Shown piece by piece: positions 7,911-18,830 of a stretch of DNA of 64,000 bases. Numbering within the stretch: position 1 is the stretch's first letter; each line of letters begins with the position of its first letter. The notes beneath the pieces were generated by a model. The model was not told the DNA's origin. It searched no databases and worked only from the letters and a program-made list of their open reading frames with translations. Position numbers and translations under genes: made by a program. The stretch comes from Paracoccus caeni (GTDB lineage: Bacteria; Pseudomonadota; Alphaproteobacteria; Rhodobacterales; Rhodobacteraceae): positions 1 through 64,000 of the forward strand of contig NZ_JAEPRQ010000009.1 of NCBI RefSeq assembly GCF_016629665.1, written 5' to 3'.

Positions 7911-8476
7911 ATGACCGTGGCCAACACTGTTTCCATGTCCCGAAGCATTGCCGGGCGATATGCCCAGGCCGTCTTTGACATCGTCAAGGAAGAGGGGGGG
8001 CTGGATGCTCTGGCCCAGCAGGTCGACGATCTGGGCGCCGCGCTGAATGACAGCGCCGAACTGCGCGACCTGATCTCGTCCCCGATCTATACCCGCAGCC
8101 AGCAGATCGGTGCCATCGCCGCGCTGGCCTCCAAGATGGGCCTGTCGCCCGTCCTGTCGAACACCCTGCAACTGATGGGCCAGAACCGCCGCCTGTTCGT
8201 TCTGCCGCAACTGGTCCGCGTCCTGCGCGACCTGATCGCGGACGAGCGCGGCGAGATCACCGCCGATGTCACCAGCGCCGTCGCGCTGTCGGACGATCAG
8301 CAGCAGCGCCTGACCGCCACCCTGTCCGAGAAATCGGGCAAGAAGGTCAAGCTGAACACCCGCGTCGATGAGGGTCTCATCGGCGGCATGATTGTCAAGC
8401 TGGGCTCGCAGATGGTCGACTCGTCGGTCCGCTCGAAGCTCGCTTCGCTCCAGAATGCTATGAAAGAGGTCGGATA

Positions 8477-8477
<1 letters not shown>
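7911..8477 (+). CDS. atpH: ATP synthase F1 subunit delta
   Basis: This 188-residue subunit of the F1 sector is the stator element that joins the alpha/beta head to the b subunits of Fo. The N-terminal helical domain begins after [16 protein letters not shown], a typical OSCP/delta start, and the C-terminal signature [23 protein letters not shown] is the family pattern. It is the first gene of atpHAGDC. Its TAA stop overlaps the atpA start by one base, a sign of coupled translation. The Fo genes and atpI are not adjacent, which is the normal split arrangement of alphaproteobacteria. Confidence 0.97.
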
Positions 8478-10012
<1,535 letters not shown>

Positions 10013-10024
10013 GAGGGGGAATAG

Positions 10025-10903
10025 ATGCCCAGTCTCAAGGATCTCAAGAACCGGATCGGAAGCGTCAAGAACACGCGGAAGATCACCAAGGCGATGCAGA
10101 TGGTCGCCGCCGCCAAACTGCGCCGTGCGCAAGAGGCGGCGGAGGCTGCGCGTCCCTATGCTGACCGGATGACGGCGGTGATGGCCGGGCTGACCGCTGC
10201 TGCGGCCGGTTCGGAATCCGCGCCGCGTCTGCTGTCGGGGACCGGATCGGATCAAAAGCACCTGCTGGTCGTCATGACCGCCGAGCGGGGTCTGGCCGGT
10301 GGCTTCAACAGCACCATCGTCAAGCTGGCGCGGCAACATGCCGCCCGGCTGATCGGTGAGGGCAAGGATGTCACCATCCTGACCGTCGGCAAGAAGGGTC
10401 GCGAGCAGTTGAAGCGTGACTATGGCAAGCATCTGGTCGATCACGTCGATCTGTCCGAGGTGAAGCGCGTGGGCTATGACAATGCCCGCAGCATCGCCGA
10501 AGACGTGCTGGCCCGGTTCGAGCAGGGCGATTTCGATGTCGCCACCATCTTCTTCAACCGCTTCGAGTCGGTGATCAGCCAGATCCCGACCGCGCGCCAG
10601 ATCATTCCGGCGGAAGCACCCGGCGAAGATGAAGCTGCCAGCGTGTCGGCGCTTTACGACTATGAGCCGGGGGAAGAGGCGCTTCTGGCCGACCTGCTGC
10701 CGCGCTCGGTCGCGACGCAGATTTTTGCGGCGCTTCTGGAAAATGCGGCCTCCGAACAGGGGGCGCGGATGAGTGCCATGGACAACGCCACGCGCAACGC
10801 AGGCGACATGATCGACCGACTGACGACCGAGTTCAACCGCTCGCGTCAGGCTGCGATCACCAAGGAACTTATCGAAATCATTTCGGGCGCCGAGGCGCTC
10901 TGA
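10025..10903 (+). CDS. atpG: ATP synthase F1 subunit gamma
   Basis: This 292-residue central rotor shaft of F1 turns inside the alpha/beta hexamer. The N-terminal helix [32 protein letters not shown] and the C-terminal helix ending [20 protein letters not shown] form the coiled coil that is the hallmark of gamma subunits. The central Rossmann-like domain lies between. A GAGAGGGGGA ribosome binding site precedes the ATG. Length is usual for alphaproteobacteria, and there is no plant-type redox insertion. Confidence 0.98.
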   Translation: MPSLKDLKNRIGSVKNTRKITKAMQMVAAAKLRRAQEAAEAARPYADRMTAVMAGLTAAAAGSESAPRLLSGTGSDQKHLLVVMTAERGLAGGFNSTIVKLARQHAARLIGEGKDVTILTVGKKGREQLKRDYGKHLVDHVDLSEVKRVGYDNARSIAEDVLARFEQGDFDVATIFFNRFESVISQIPTARQIIPAEAPGEDEAASVSALYDYEPGEEALLADLLPRSVATQIFAALLENAASEQGARMSAMDNATRNAGDMIDRLTTEFNRSRQAAITKELIEIISGAEAL

Positions 10904-10920
10904 CCGTAAAGCAGAGGTGA

Positions 10921-12348
<1,428 letters not shown>

Positions 12349-12357
12349 GGGGACGAA

Positions 12358-12807
12358 ATGGCCGATACCATGCAGTTCGACCTCGTTTCGCCGGAACGGA
12401 GCCTTGTCTCTGTCCTGGTGCGCGAGGTGCGCCTGCCGGGCACGGATGGCGACCTGACCGCCATGCCCGGCCACGCGCCCACCATCGTCACCCTGCGTCC
12501 CGGTCTGGTGACCGTGATCGCAGCCGATGGAGCCTCGACCGAATTCGCCGTGACCGGCGGCTTCGCCGAGATCAACGGCGACTCGGTCAGCCTTCTGGCC
12601 GAGCGCGGTCATCCGCGTGAAGAGATCACGCAGGAGATCTTCAACGATATGGTCGTTGAGGTTCACAAGAAGAAACAGGCCGCCGAAAAGCGGCGTGAGC
12701 ATGTCGGCGAAGAGGTCGTGACCGCTGCCGTCAAGCTGTTGTCTGATATGCAGGCGCTTGGCACGCATATTGGGCTGGACCCAAATCAGGCCAGCATTCC
12801 CGATTGA
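12358..12807 (+). CDS. atpC: ATP synthase F1 subunit epsilon
   Basis: This 149-residue subunit joins gamma to the c-ring and can inhibit ATP hydrolysis. The N-terminal beta-sandwich is recognisable from QFDLVSPERSLVSVLVREVRLPGTDGDLTAMPGHAPTIVTLRPG and ends near residue 90. The C-terminal part is longer and more helical than the two-helix hairpin of E. coli, with a Lys-rich KKKQAAEKRREHVGE segment. It is the last gene of the operon, nine bases after atpD and 25 bases before the terminator. Confidence 0.96.
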   Translation: MADTMQFDLVSPERSLVSVLVREVRLPGTDGDLTAMPGHAPTIVTLRPGLVTVIAADGASTEFAVTGGFAEINGDSVSLLAERGHPREEITQEIFNDMVVEVHKKKQAAEKRREHVGEEVVTAAVKLLSDMQALGTHIGLDPNQASIPD

Positions 12808-12831
12808 GGGATAGGCCTTATCGTTAAAAAT

Positions 12832-12861
12832 AAGCCCCGGCAGAAATGCCGGGGCTTTTGA
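12832..12861 (+). terminator. Rho-independent terminator of atpHAGDC
   Basis: AAGCCCCGGCA pairs perfectly with TGCCGGGGCTT around a GAAA tetraloop and is followed by TTGATTTG. An A-rich run precedes the stem, so it could also work leftward, but there is no gene on that side to need it. Confidence 0.9.
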
Positions 12862-12913
12862 TTTGCCGATATTGCATTGTAAGAATTGACCATTGGGGGA
12901 GGGGGTGCAGTTC

Positions 12914-13261
12914 ATGCAAGTCATCGGTTCAGGAGCAATTGGCGTCTGTCGCGGTAGCAAGATGATGTTCTCTGCCTTCGAGGATGACGGCCCGATGTGG
13001 TCTGGCGAAGGCCCGCGTCTGGTTCGTCAGGCGATCCGCTTTCCGGCGACTTTCAGGCGTGCGCCGGTGGTTCAGGTTTCGATCAGCATGTGGGATGTGG
13101 ACGGGGCAGGGAACCAGCGCGCGGATATTTCTTCCGAGAATATCGACGCCGAAGGTTTCGATCTGGTCTTCCGCACTTGGGGCGATACCCGCGTCGCCCG
13201 GATCAGGGCCGACTGGATGGCGATCGGCGAGGTGATGCATCCTGACGATTTTCAGGTCTGA
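12914..13261 (+). CDS. H-type lectin domain protein
   Basis: This 115-residue protein matches the H-type lectin fold first known from snail agglutinins: IRFPATFRRAPVVQVSISMWDVD, followed by RADISSENIDAEGFDLVFRTWGDTRVARIRADWMAIG. The N-x-x-x-x-GF-x-L-x-F-x-T-W-G-D-T stretch is the diagnostic motif, and proteins of this class bind GalNAc-type sugars as hexamers. No signal peptide is visible. It lies just after the F1 terminator, with a strong GGGGGAGGGGG purine run before the ATG at 12914. Whether it is secreted, part of a phage-like particle, or has another role cannot be judged from the neighbours. Confidence 0.82.
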   Translation: MQVIGSGAIGVCRGSKMMFSAFEDDGPMWSGEGPRLVRQAIRFPATFRRAPVVQVSISMWDVDGAGNQRADISSENIDAEGFDLVFRTWGDTRVARIRADWMAIGEVMHPDDFQV

Positions 13262-13264
13262 AGC

Positions 13265-14281
13265 TCAGCTCTTTGGTTGAAGCGGCGCGCCTTTCAGATC
13301 GCGCAGCCACAACTGCCCGCAAGCGGCCGAGATGTCGCGTCCCTGCGTATCCCGAACCACGACCGGCACCCCTGCCTGAGTGAGCGTGTTCCGAAACAAC
13401 GCCAGCGCACGGTCTGGCGTGCGCTGCAGCGCCACCCCTTCGACCGGATTCCAGCGCATCAGGTTCACCCGCGCTTTCCGTCCCGCCATCATCCGGGCCA
13501 GCCGCGTCGCATCCGCCGGGCTGTCATTCAGCCCCGGCAGAACCAGATAGACGAAGGTGACCAGACGATTGTGTCGGTCGGCCCATGACAGCGCGCGCGA
13601 GACGACCTCGCCGATCGGGTGCTTTCTTGCGCCGGGGATCAGCCGGTCCCGCATATCCTGCGTGGTCGCGTGAAGCGAGATCGTCAGGTTCAGGGCCAGA
13701 TGTTCCTCGCGCAGCCGGGCCAGTGCCTTGGGGATGCCGATGGTCGAAATGGTGATGCCGGTTGTCGGGAAGTCCATCCCCCGGCGGTCGCGCAGAATGC
13801 GGATGGCCCGCAGCACGTGTTCGTAGTTGTTCAGCGGCTCGCCGATCCCCATGAACACGATCCGGTTCACCTTCGGACCAAGCTGCACCACCTGTTCGAC
13901 GATCTCGCCCGCGGTCAGGTTGCGTTTCAGCCCCGCCTGCCCAGATGCGCAGAACCGGCAGGCAAAGGCGCAGCCGACCTGTGATGAGATGCAGGCCGTG
14001 TGCCCGTCGCGTCGCCGGATCAGCACACTTTCAACCGCATAGCCATCGCCCAGGCCAAACAGGATCTTTTGCGACATGCCGCCGCGTTCAGCCGTGATGC
14101 GATTCAGGCCGCGTATCCGCATTGCCTGCGCCTCGGCCCAGTTCCGCAAGGCGCGGGGCAGATCGGCATGGGGCGAGAACAAATCCCGATAGGCAAGGCC
14201 GCTGCCGTCGCTGAGGGTCTCGAACTCTTCCGCCGTCAGATCCAGCGCAAGTCGCGGGGCAGAAGGGGGTCTGATGAACAT
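13265..14281 (-). CDS. RlmN/Cfr-family radical SAM rRNA methyltransferase
   Basis: This 338-residue radical SAM enzyme should methylate C2 of an adenosine in 23S rRNA (A2503) and possibly tRNA. The iron-sulfur cysteines are in GCAFACRFC (Cys104, Cys108, Cys111), the mechanistic Cys pair is represented by the conserved Cys97 and by the one in SAACGQLW near the C-terminus, and the GIGEPLNNYEHV and ISTIGIPK motifs are present. It is about 50 residues shorter than usual alphaproteobacterial RlmN because the N-terminal segment is reduced, so it may be a second, Cfr-like paralogue rather than the housekeeping enzyme. Cfr activity, which gives 8-methyladenosine, cannot be inferred from sequence alone. 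Confidence 0.85.
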   Translation of the reverse strand: MFIRPPSAPRLALDLTAEEFETLSDGSGLAYRDLFSPHADLPRALRNWAEAQAMRIRGLNRITAERGGMSQKILFGLGDGYAVESVLIRRRDGHTACISSQVGCAFACRFCASGQAGLKRNLTAGEIVEQVVQLGPKVNRIVFMGIGEPLNNYEHVLRAIRILRDRRGMDFPTTGITISTIGIPKALARLREEHLALNLTISLHATTQDMRDRLIPGARKHPIGEVVSRALSWADRHNRLVTFVYLVLPGLNDSPADATRLARMMAGRKARVNLMRWNPVEGVALQRTPDRALALFRNTLTQAGVPVVVRDTQGRDISAACGQLWLRDLKGAPLQPKS

Positions 14282-14302
14282 GATCGCGAATCCGGTTTCT
14301 GT

Positions 14303-14322
14303 CTTGCGGGGGAATCCGCAAG
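14303..14322. other. Perfect 7-bp hairpin upstream of the RlmN-like gene
   Basis: CTTGCGG and CCGCAAG flank a six-base loop in the 89-base gap between the TetR gene and the RlmN-like gene. No T-run follows. A leader structure is possible, but there is no further support. Confidence 0.3.
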
Positions 14323-14370
14323 TTCAGATTAATAACCGACGCGACAGTTATAAACAGGCCAGACAGTGAA

Positions 14371-14940
14371 TCAGGGGAAATCCTGTTCTGGATACAGGAT
14401 TTTCAGAACATGGGCGGTGCGCTGGATCATGAAGTCGGTCAGCGATCCGCGCGGCTCCACCAGCCATTGCATGCAGGCACCCTGAATGACGGACTGGATC
14501 AGCAGTGCCGTCGGCTGAGGCGGCTGAGGCTGATCGGGCAGGCGCTGCCGGATCGCCTGCAGCACAAGATCGTTCCGCTCAATGGCGAGGGCGCGCAGTT
14601 CTGGCTCATGCACATCTGCCCAGAGCAGAAGCAGATAGCCCTCGGTGCCCGGCCCGTCGCCCATGCCGCCGATCAGGTCTTTCAGCATCGACCAAAGCGG
14701 TTCCAGACCCGTGGCGGGGTCGGCCTTGTCGAAATAATCGCGCGTCTGCTGTGTCAGCCGTTCCATCACCTGCCGATGCAGGTTGGCCTTGTCCTTGAAG
14801 CGCTGGATCAGCGCGGCGCGGGAAATGCCGACGGCATCGGCGACATCCGACAGGGTAAAGGCCGACGGCCCCTTCGCCAGCAGCACCGCCAAGGCCGCGT
14901 CAAGGATGGTTTCGTCGCTGTGGAGCTTTGGGCGCGGCAT
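14371..14940 (-). CDS. TetR/AcrR-family transcriptional regulator
   Basis: This 189-residue repressor-type protein has an N-terminal DNA-binding domain, DETILDAALAVLLAKGPSAFTLSDVADAVGISRAALIQRFKDK, in which the recognition helix is SRAALIQRF. The rest is an all-helical ligand-binding domain without recognisable specificity. It is the last gene of a leftward operon (isomerase-like, alpha/beta hydrolase, TetR), separated from the hydrolase by one base, and probably regulates that operon. Confidence 0.88.
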   Translation of the reverse strand: MPRPKLHSDETILDAALAVLLAKGPSAFTLSDVADAVGISRAALIQRFKDKANLHRQVMERLTQQTRDYFDKADPATGLEPLWSMLKDLIGGMGDGPGTEGYLLLLWADVHEPELRALAIERNDLVLQAIRQRLPDQPQPPQPTALLIQSVIQGACMQWLVEPRGSLTDFMIQRTAHVLKILYPEQDFP

Positions 14941-14941
14941 C

Positions 14942-15721
14942 TCAGGCGCGGTCCAGATTGACGGCGATCAGGCCTGCCACTTCGGTCGGGTGGGTGATCG
15001 GCGACATATGACCCGCGCCCGGCACCGTCGCACGGCCGACATCGGGCAGTCGCGCGGCCAGCGCATCGGCAATGTCTTGGACGATGGGCGGCGATTGCTG
15101 CCCAGAGATCAGCAGAACCGGCGCGTCAATCGCCTCAAGCCCGCCGTCGCGCAGAATGCCCGCCTTGTCGTGCATCAGCGTATCGGTTGTCTCGGCGATC
15201 AGCGGGATTTGCTGAAAGAACACCGCCCGCGCCTCGTCGGGCAAAGTGGAGATGTCCTGACCGCCCCACCACGACATGAAGGCGGTTGCGGCATCGTCCA
15301 GACGATCCTCGGCAAAGGCCCGTTCCAGATCGCTGTCGAACGCGGCCTGCGCGGGATCGGGGCGGGCGGCGGCGAACAGGACCGGCTCGATCAGAGTCAG
15401 GCTGCGAACGGCCTCGGGGGCGGCGACCGCGATGCGCAGGGCGATGGTGGCACCAAGCGAATGGCCGATCAAATCCAACGGGCGTTCGATGAAACTGGCG
15501 GCGATGCGGGTGACGGCAGTGTGAAAATCGGGATCGTCCGGGCCACGTTGCCACGGATCGCTGCGGCCATGCGAGGGCATGTCGAAGCCGGTTAGATCGA
15601 CGCGACCCGCCAGCCGCTCGGCAATCGGGCCCCAATAGCGCCCGCTGCCCATCATGCAATGCAGCGCCAGCGCCGGACGGTCGGGATCGCCGGGCCAGTG
15701 ACGGGTATGAATGCCGCTCAC
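14942..15721 (-). CDS. Alpha/beta-fold hydrolase
   Basis: This 259-residue serine hydrolase has the nucleophile elbow GHSLGA near residue 86, the oxyanion region HCMMGSGRYW near the N-terminus and a catalytic His in PGAGHMSP near residue 238. It starts with GTG and overlaps the stop of the upstream isomerase-like gene by four bases (GTGA). A role in aromatic or ester degradation is suggested only by the neighbouring GST-kappa-type isomerase gene. The substrate is unknown. Confidence 0.85.
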   Translation of the reverse strand: MSGIHTRHWPGDPDRPALALHCMMGSGRYWGPIAERLAGRVDLTGFDMPSHGRSDPWQRGPDDPDFHTAVTRIAASFIERPLDLIGHSLGATIALRIAVAAPEAVRSLTLIEPVLFAAARPDPAQAAFDSDLERAFAEDRLDDAATAFMSWWGGQDISTLPDEARAVFFQQIPLIAETTDTLMHDKAGILRDGGLEAIDAPVLLISGQQSPPIVQDIADALAARLPDVGRATVPGAGHMSPITHPTEVAGLIAVNLDRA

Positions 15722-16317
15722 AATGTCGCCAGATGCCGGTCGAGGAAGTCCAGCCGGTCCTGACCCCAGAAGCGCTGATCGGTTTCGCGGACGATATAGA
15801 AGGGCACGCCAAAGACGCCCGCCTCAATCGCCTGTTCCAGATTGCGCCCATAGGTTTCCGCACCGACGAACAGCCCCTTATCGGCCAGTGCCGGATCAAA
15901 ACCATGCGCGCCCAGCAGATCGCGGATGGTTTCATCCTCGCTGATATCGCGGCCTTCGGCGAAATGCGCAGCCAGAGTGCCCCGGATCAGGCCGGGCAGA
16001 TCGCCGCCGCCTTCAGCCTGCGCCGCGATGATCGCATAGGATGACGGCGCGGTATTCACCCGTCCGAAGGGCGGGTTCAAAAGGAACGGAACGCCCAGAT
16101 ATTCGGCCCAGCGGGTCAGTTCCTGATCGCGGAAGGCCAGCCGGTTCGGATGGCGGTTTTCGCGGCGAACACCGCCGGTCCGGTCGAAAAGCTGCATCAG
16201 GTCAAGGGGCTTGTAGGTGATCGTCGCGCCATGTTGGGCGGAGATCTGCTCCAGCCGATCGCCTGCAAAATAAGCCCAGGGACTGATCGTGCTGAAGTAA
16301 TAGTCGATACTGGCCAT
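15718..16317 (-). CDS. DsbA-family / 2-hydroxychromene-2-carboxylate isomerase-like protein
   Basis: This 199-residue thioredoxin-fold protein resembles the kappa-class GST and NahD-type isomerase group. It opens IDYYFSTISPWAYFAGDRLE, where the thiol of DsbA is replaced by the S-P-W motif typical of the isomerase branch. It ends with FGVPFYIVRETDQRFWGQDRLDFLDRHL, the cis-proline and W-G-x-D-R-L-D pattern of the family. The NahD reaction isomerises a naphthalene-pathway intermediate with glutathione; here, with only a hydrolase and a TetR gene beside it, the true substrate is open. It is the first gene of its operon. Confidence 0.82.
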   Translation of the reverse strand: MASIDYYFSTISPWAYFAGDRLEQISAQHGATITYKPLDLMQLFDRTGGVRRENRHPNRLAFRDQELTRWAEYLGVPFLLNPPFGRVNTAPSSYAIIAAQAEGGGDLPGLIRGTLAAHFAEGRDISEDETIRDLLGAHGFDPALADKGLFVGAETYGRNLEQAIEAGVFGVPFYIVRETDQRFWGQDRLDFLDRHLATL

Positions 16318-16403
16318 AAAGACGGTCCTTCTAGGTTTGCCCGCAGGCTAACCGGGTGTTAAGGCGGGTGCAATCTGACGAATCCCCTCCAAAGGCCAGA
16401 AGA

Positions 16404-17423
16404 ATGCCCGTCATGACCGAACCCAAACTCATTTCCGGAAATGCCAACAAGTCGCTTGCGGCCTCTATCGCAAGGCGTATGTCGATGCATCGCGGCACCA
16501 ATGTCGGGCTATGCGACGCGCGGATCGAGCGCTTCAACGATCAGGAAATCTTCATCGAAGTGTTCGAAAATGTTCGTGGCGAGGATATGTATATCATCCA
16601 GTCCACCTCGAACCCGGCGAATGACAACCTGATGGAGCTTCTGGTGATGACCGATGCGCTTCGCCGGTCATCGGCGGCGCGGATCACCGCGGTCATTCCC
16701 TATTTCGGCTATGCCCGTCAGGATCGCCGTGCGAAGGCGCGGACGCCGATCTCGGCCAAGCTGGTCGCCAACCTGCTGACCGAGGCGGGGGTGGACCGGG
16801 TTCTGACGATGGATCTGCATGCGGCGCAGATTCAGGGTTTCTTCGACATCCCGGTGGACAACCTTTACGCCGCGCCGATCTTTGCGCTGGATGTGCAGCA
16901 CCATTTCAAGGGTCGCATGGATGACCTGATGGTCGTCTCGCCCGATGTCGGCGGTGTGGCGCGGGCGCGCGAGCTGGCCACCCGGATCGGGGCGCCGCTG
17001 TCGATCGTTGATAAGCGCCGCGAAAAGGCGGGCGAAGTTGCCGAGATGACCGTGATCGGCGATGTCGAGGGGAAGGCCTGTATCATCGTGGACGACATCT
17101 GCGACACGGCGGGGACGCTGGTCAAGGCGGCGCAGACCCTGACCGATAGCGGCGCGACCGAGGTTCATGCCTATATCACCCACGGCGTCTTGTCGGGTCC
17201 GGCGGTTGAGCGGGTGTCGAAATCGGTGATGAAATCGCTGGTGATCACCGATTCGATCCAGCAGCCTGAAGCCGTGAAGAACGCGCCGAATATCCGCATC
17301 GTGCCGACCGCGCCGATGTTTGCGCAGGCGATCCTCAACATCTGGAACGGCACATCAGTGTCGAGCCTGTTCGAGACGGATACTTTGTTGCCGATCTATG
17401 AGGGGCTTTATTCGACCAGCTAG
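16404..17423 (+). CDS. prs: Ribose-phosphate pyrophosphokinase
   Basis: This 339-residue cytoplasmic enzyme makes PRPP from ribose 5-phosphate and ATP, feeding purine, pyrimidine, histidine and tryptophan synthesis. Motifs are complete: [25 protein letters not shown] near the N-terminus, [10 protein letters not shown], the metal-binding [20 protein letters not shown], and the PRPP loop [12 protein letters not shown] near residue 230. The start at 16404 fits the family N-terminus [15 protein letters not shown]; an internal ATG at 16413 is also possible. Convergent purD lies downstream, beyond a GGATATTTG repeat and a hairpin terminator. Confidence 0.97.
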   Translation: MPVMTEPKLISGNANKSLAASIARRMSMHRGTNVGLCDARIERFNDQEIFIEVFENVRGEDMYIIQSTSNPANDNLMELLVMTDALRRSSAARITAVIPYFGYARQDRRAKARTPISAKLVANLLTEAGVDRVLTMDLHAAQIQGFFDIPVDNLYAAPIFALDVQHHFKGRMDDLMVVSPDVGGVARARELATRIGAPLSIVDKRREKAGEVAEMTVIGDVEGKACIIVDDICDTAGTLVKAAQTLTDSGATEVHAYITHGVLSGPAVERVSKSVMKSLVITDSIQQPEAVKNAPNIRIVPTAPMFAQAILNIWNGTSVSSLFETDTLLPIYEGLYSTS

Positions 17424-17439
17424 GGCAGGTGCCTCCGGC

Positions 17440-17463
17440 GGGGATATTTGGATGAAGAAGAAG
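17440..17463 (+). repeat. GGATATTTG intergenic repeat, copy A
   Basis: A 24-base stretch beginning GGGGATATTTG and ending TGAAGAAGAAG lies 16 bases after prs. It agrees at 22 of 24 positions with the stretch at 44709-44732 read on the minus strand, and its GGATATTT core recurs in both arms of the palindrome at 1520-1579. Confidence 0.7.
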
Positions 17464-17492
17464 CGGCCTCGGGGATTCCGGGGCCGTTCTTG
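17464..17492 (+). terminator. Hairpin terminator of prs
   Basis: CGGCCTCGG pairs with CCGGGGCCG (one G-T pair) around a five-base loop and is followed by TTCTTGTTC. It ends just before the stop of convergent purD, so it may be shared. Confidence 0.72.
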
Positions 17493-17493
17493 T

Positions 17494-18768
17494 TCAGAGC
17501 GCGCGCCAGCCGATGTCGCGGCGGCAGAAGCCTTCGGGCCAGTCGATCTGATCGACCAGCGCATAGGCGCGCTGATGCGCCTCGGCCAAGGTTGCGCCGC
17601 GCCCGGTGCAGGCGAGGACGCGGCCGCCATTCGCGACGATCTTGCCGTCTTTTTCGGCGGTTCCGGCGTGGAAGACCATCTCGAAGCTTGATTCGGTTAT
17701 GCCGTCCAGGCCTTTGATTTCCGTGCCTTTTGCATAATCGCCGGGATAGCCATCGGCAGCCATTACCACGGTCAGCGCGTGATCATCGGCCCAGGTGACC
17801 GCTGCCTGATCCAGCCGACCTTCGGCGCAGGCGAGGAGCAGGTCCAGTATCTGCGCGCCAAGGCGCAGCATCAGCACCTGACATTCTGGATCGCCGAAGC
17901 GGACATTATATTCGACCAGCCGCGCCTGACCGTCCTTGATCATCACCCCGGCGTAAAGCACGCCCTGAAACGGCATTTCCCGGCGGGCCATTTCGGCGAT
18001 GGTCGGCTTGACGATCTGGTCCATGACCTGCTGTTGCAGCGCGTCATTCAGGACCGGCGCCGGGCTATAGGCGCCCATGCCGCCGGTATTCGGGCCGGTA
18101 TCGCCGTCGCCGACGCGCTTGTGATCCTGCGCGGTGCCGATGGGCAGGCTGTTCACACCGTCGCTGAGGATGAAGAAGCTGGCCTCTTCCCCGTCCATGA
18201 ATTCCTCGATCACGACCGACGTATCGCCGAATTCGCCGGTGAAGATCAGGTCGCCGGTGAAGATCAGGTCGATTGCTTCATGCGCCTGTTCCACGGTTTC
18301 GGCGACGGTGACGCCTTTGCCTGCGGCCAGCCCGTCAGCCTTGACCACGATGGGCGCGCCTTGGCTGCTGACATAGTCGCGGGCGCTGGCGGCGTCGGTG
18401 AAGCGGGCCCATGCGGCGGTTGGCGCGCCGCAGGCGTCGCAGATTTCCTTGGTGAAGGTTTTGGAGGCCTCTAGCTGGGCTGCTGCCTGCGAGGGGCCGA
18501 AGACCAGAAAGCCTGCATCGCGAAGCGCGTCCGAGACGCCAGCGGCCAGCGGTGCCTCGGGGCCGACGACGACGAAATCAACGGCGTTTTCCTGCGCGAA
18601 TTCAAGAACCTCGGCGCGGGAATTCGGGTTCAGGCTGGCGCATTCGGCAAGCGCCTCGATCCCCGCATTGCCGGGGGCCACGAACAGACGGTCGCATTTC
18701 GGGTTCTGCCGGATCGCCCATGCCAGTGCATGTTCGCGCCCGCCGCCCCCAAGGATCAGGATGTTCAT
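17494..18768 (-). CDS. purD: Phosphoribosylamine-glycine ligase (GARS)
   Basis: This 424-residue ATP-grasp enzyme joins phosphoribosylamine and glycine in step 2 of purine synthesis. The N-domain opens MNILILGGGGREHALAWAI. The GPEAPLAAGVSDALRDAGFLVFGPS and SKTFTKEICD segments, the ATP-grasp lysine region IVVKADGLAAGKGVTV, and the signature FGDPECQ are all present. An 18-base exact tandem duplication at 18235-18270 adds the extra residues DLIFTG just before the EFGDTSVVIEEFMDGEEASFF strand; the frame stays open. The start at 18768 was chosen for the glycine-rich N-terminus and its AAGGG ribosome binding site. It is divergent from xseA, with 62 bases between starts. Confidence 0.96.
   Translation of the reverse strand: MNILILGGGGREHALAWAIRQNPKCDRLFVAPGNAGIEALAECASLNPNSRAEVLEFAQENAVDFVVVGPEAPLAAGVSDALRDAGFLVFGPSQAAAQLEASKTFTKEICDACGAPTAAWARFTDAASARDYVSSQGAPIVVKADGLAAGKGVTVAETVEQAHEAIDLIFTGDLIFTGEFGDTSVVIEEFMDGEEASFFILSDGVNSLPIGTAQDHKRVGDGDTGPNTGGMGAYSPAPVLNDALQQQVMDQIVKPTIAEMARREMPFQGVLYAGVMIKDGQARLVEYNVRFGDPECQVLMLRLGAQILDLLLACAEGRLDQAAVTWADDHALTVVMAADGYPGDYAKGTEIKGLDGITESSFEMVFHAGTAEKDGKIVANGGRVLACTGRGATLAEAHQRAYALVDQIDWPEGFCRRDIGWRAL
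18235..18270. repeat. 18-base exact tandem duplication inside purD
   Basis: The unit GCCGGTGAAGATCAGGTC occurs twice back to back without a mismatch, giving DLIFTG twice in the protein. Identity at every position suggests recent slippage rather than old divergence. Confidence 0.9.
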
Positions 18769-18830
18769 GTCTCGCCCTTTCGCTTCACGTTGGCGCGTTC
18801 TAGTCTGGCCCGCGAAAGGGAACAAGACGC

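Noticed and set aside
12358..12807. Frameshift in the C-terminal part of atpC
   Set aside because: The extended helical tail is read in one continuous frame and ends cleanly before the terminator; alphaproteobacterial epsilon subunits vary here.
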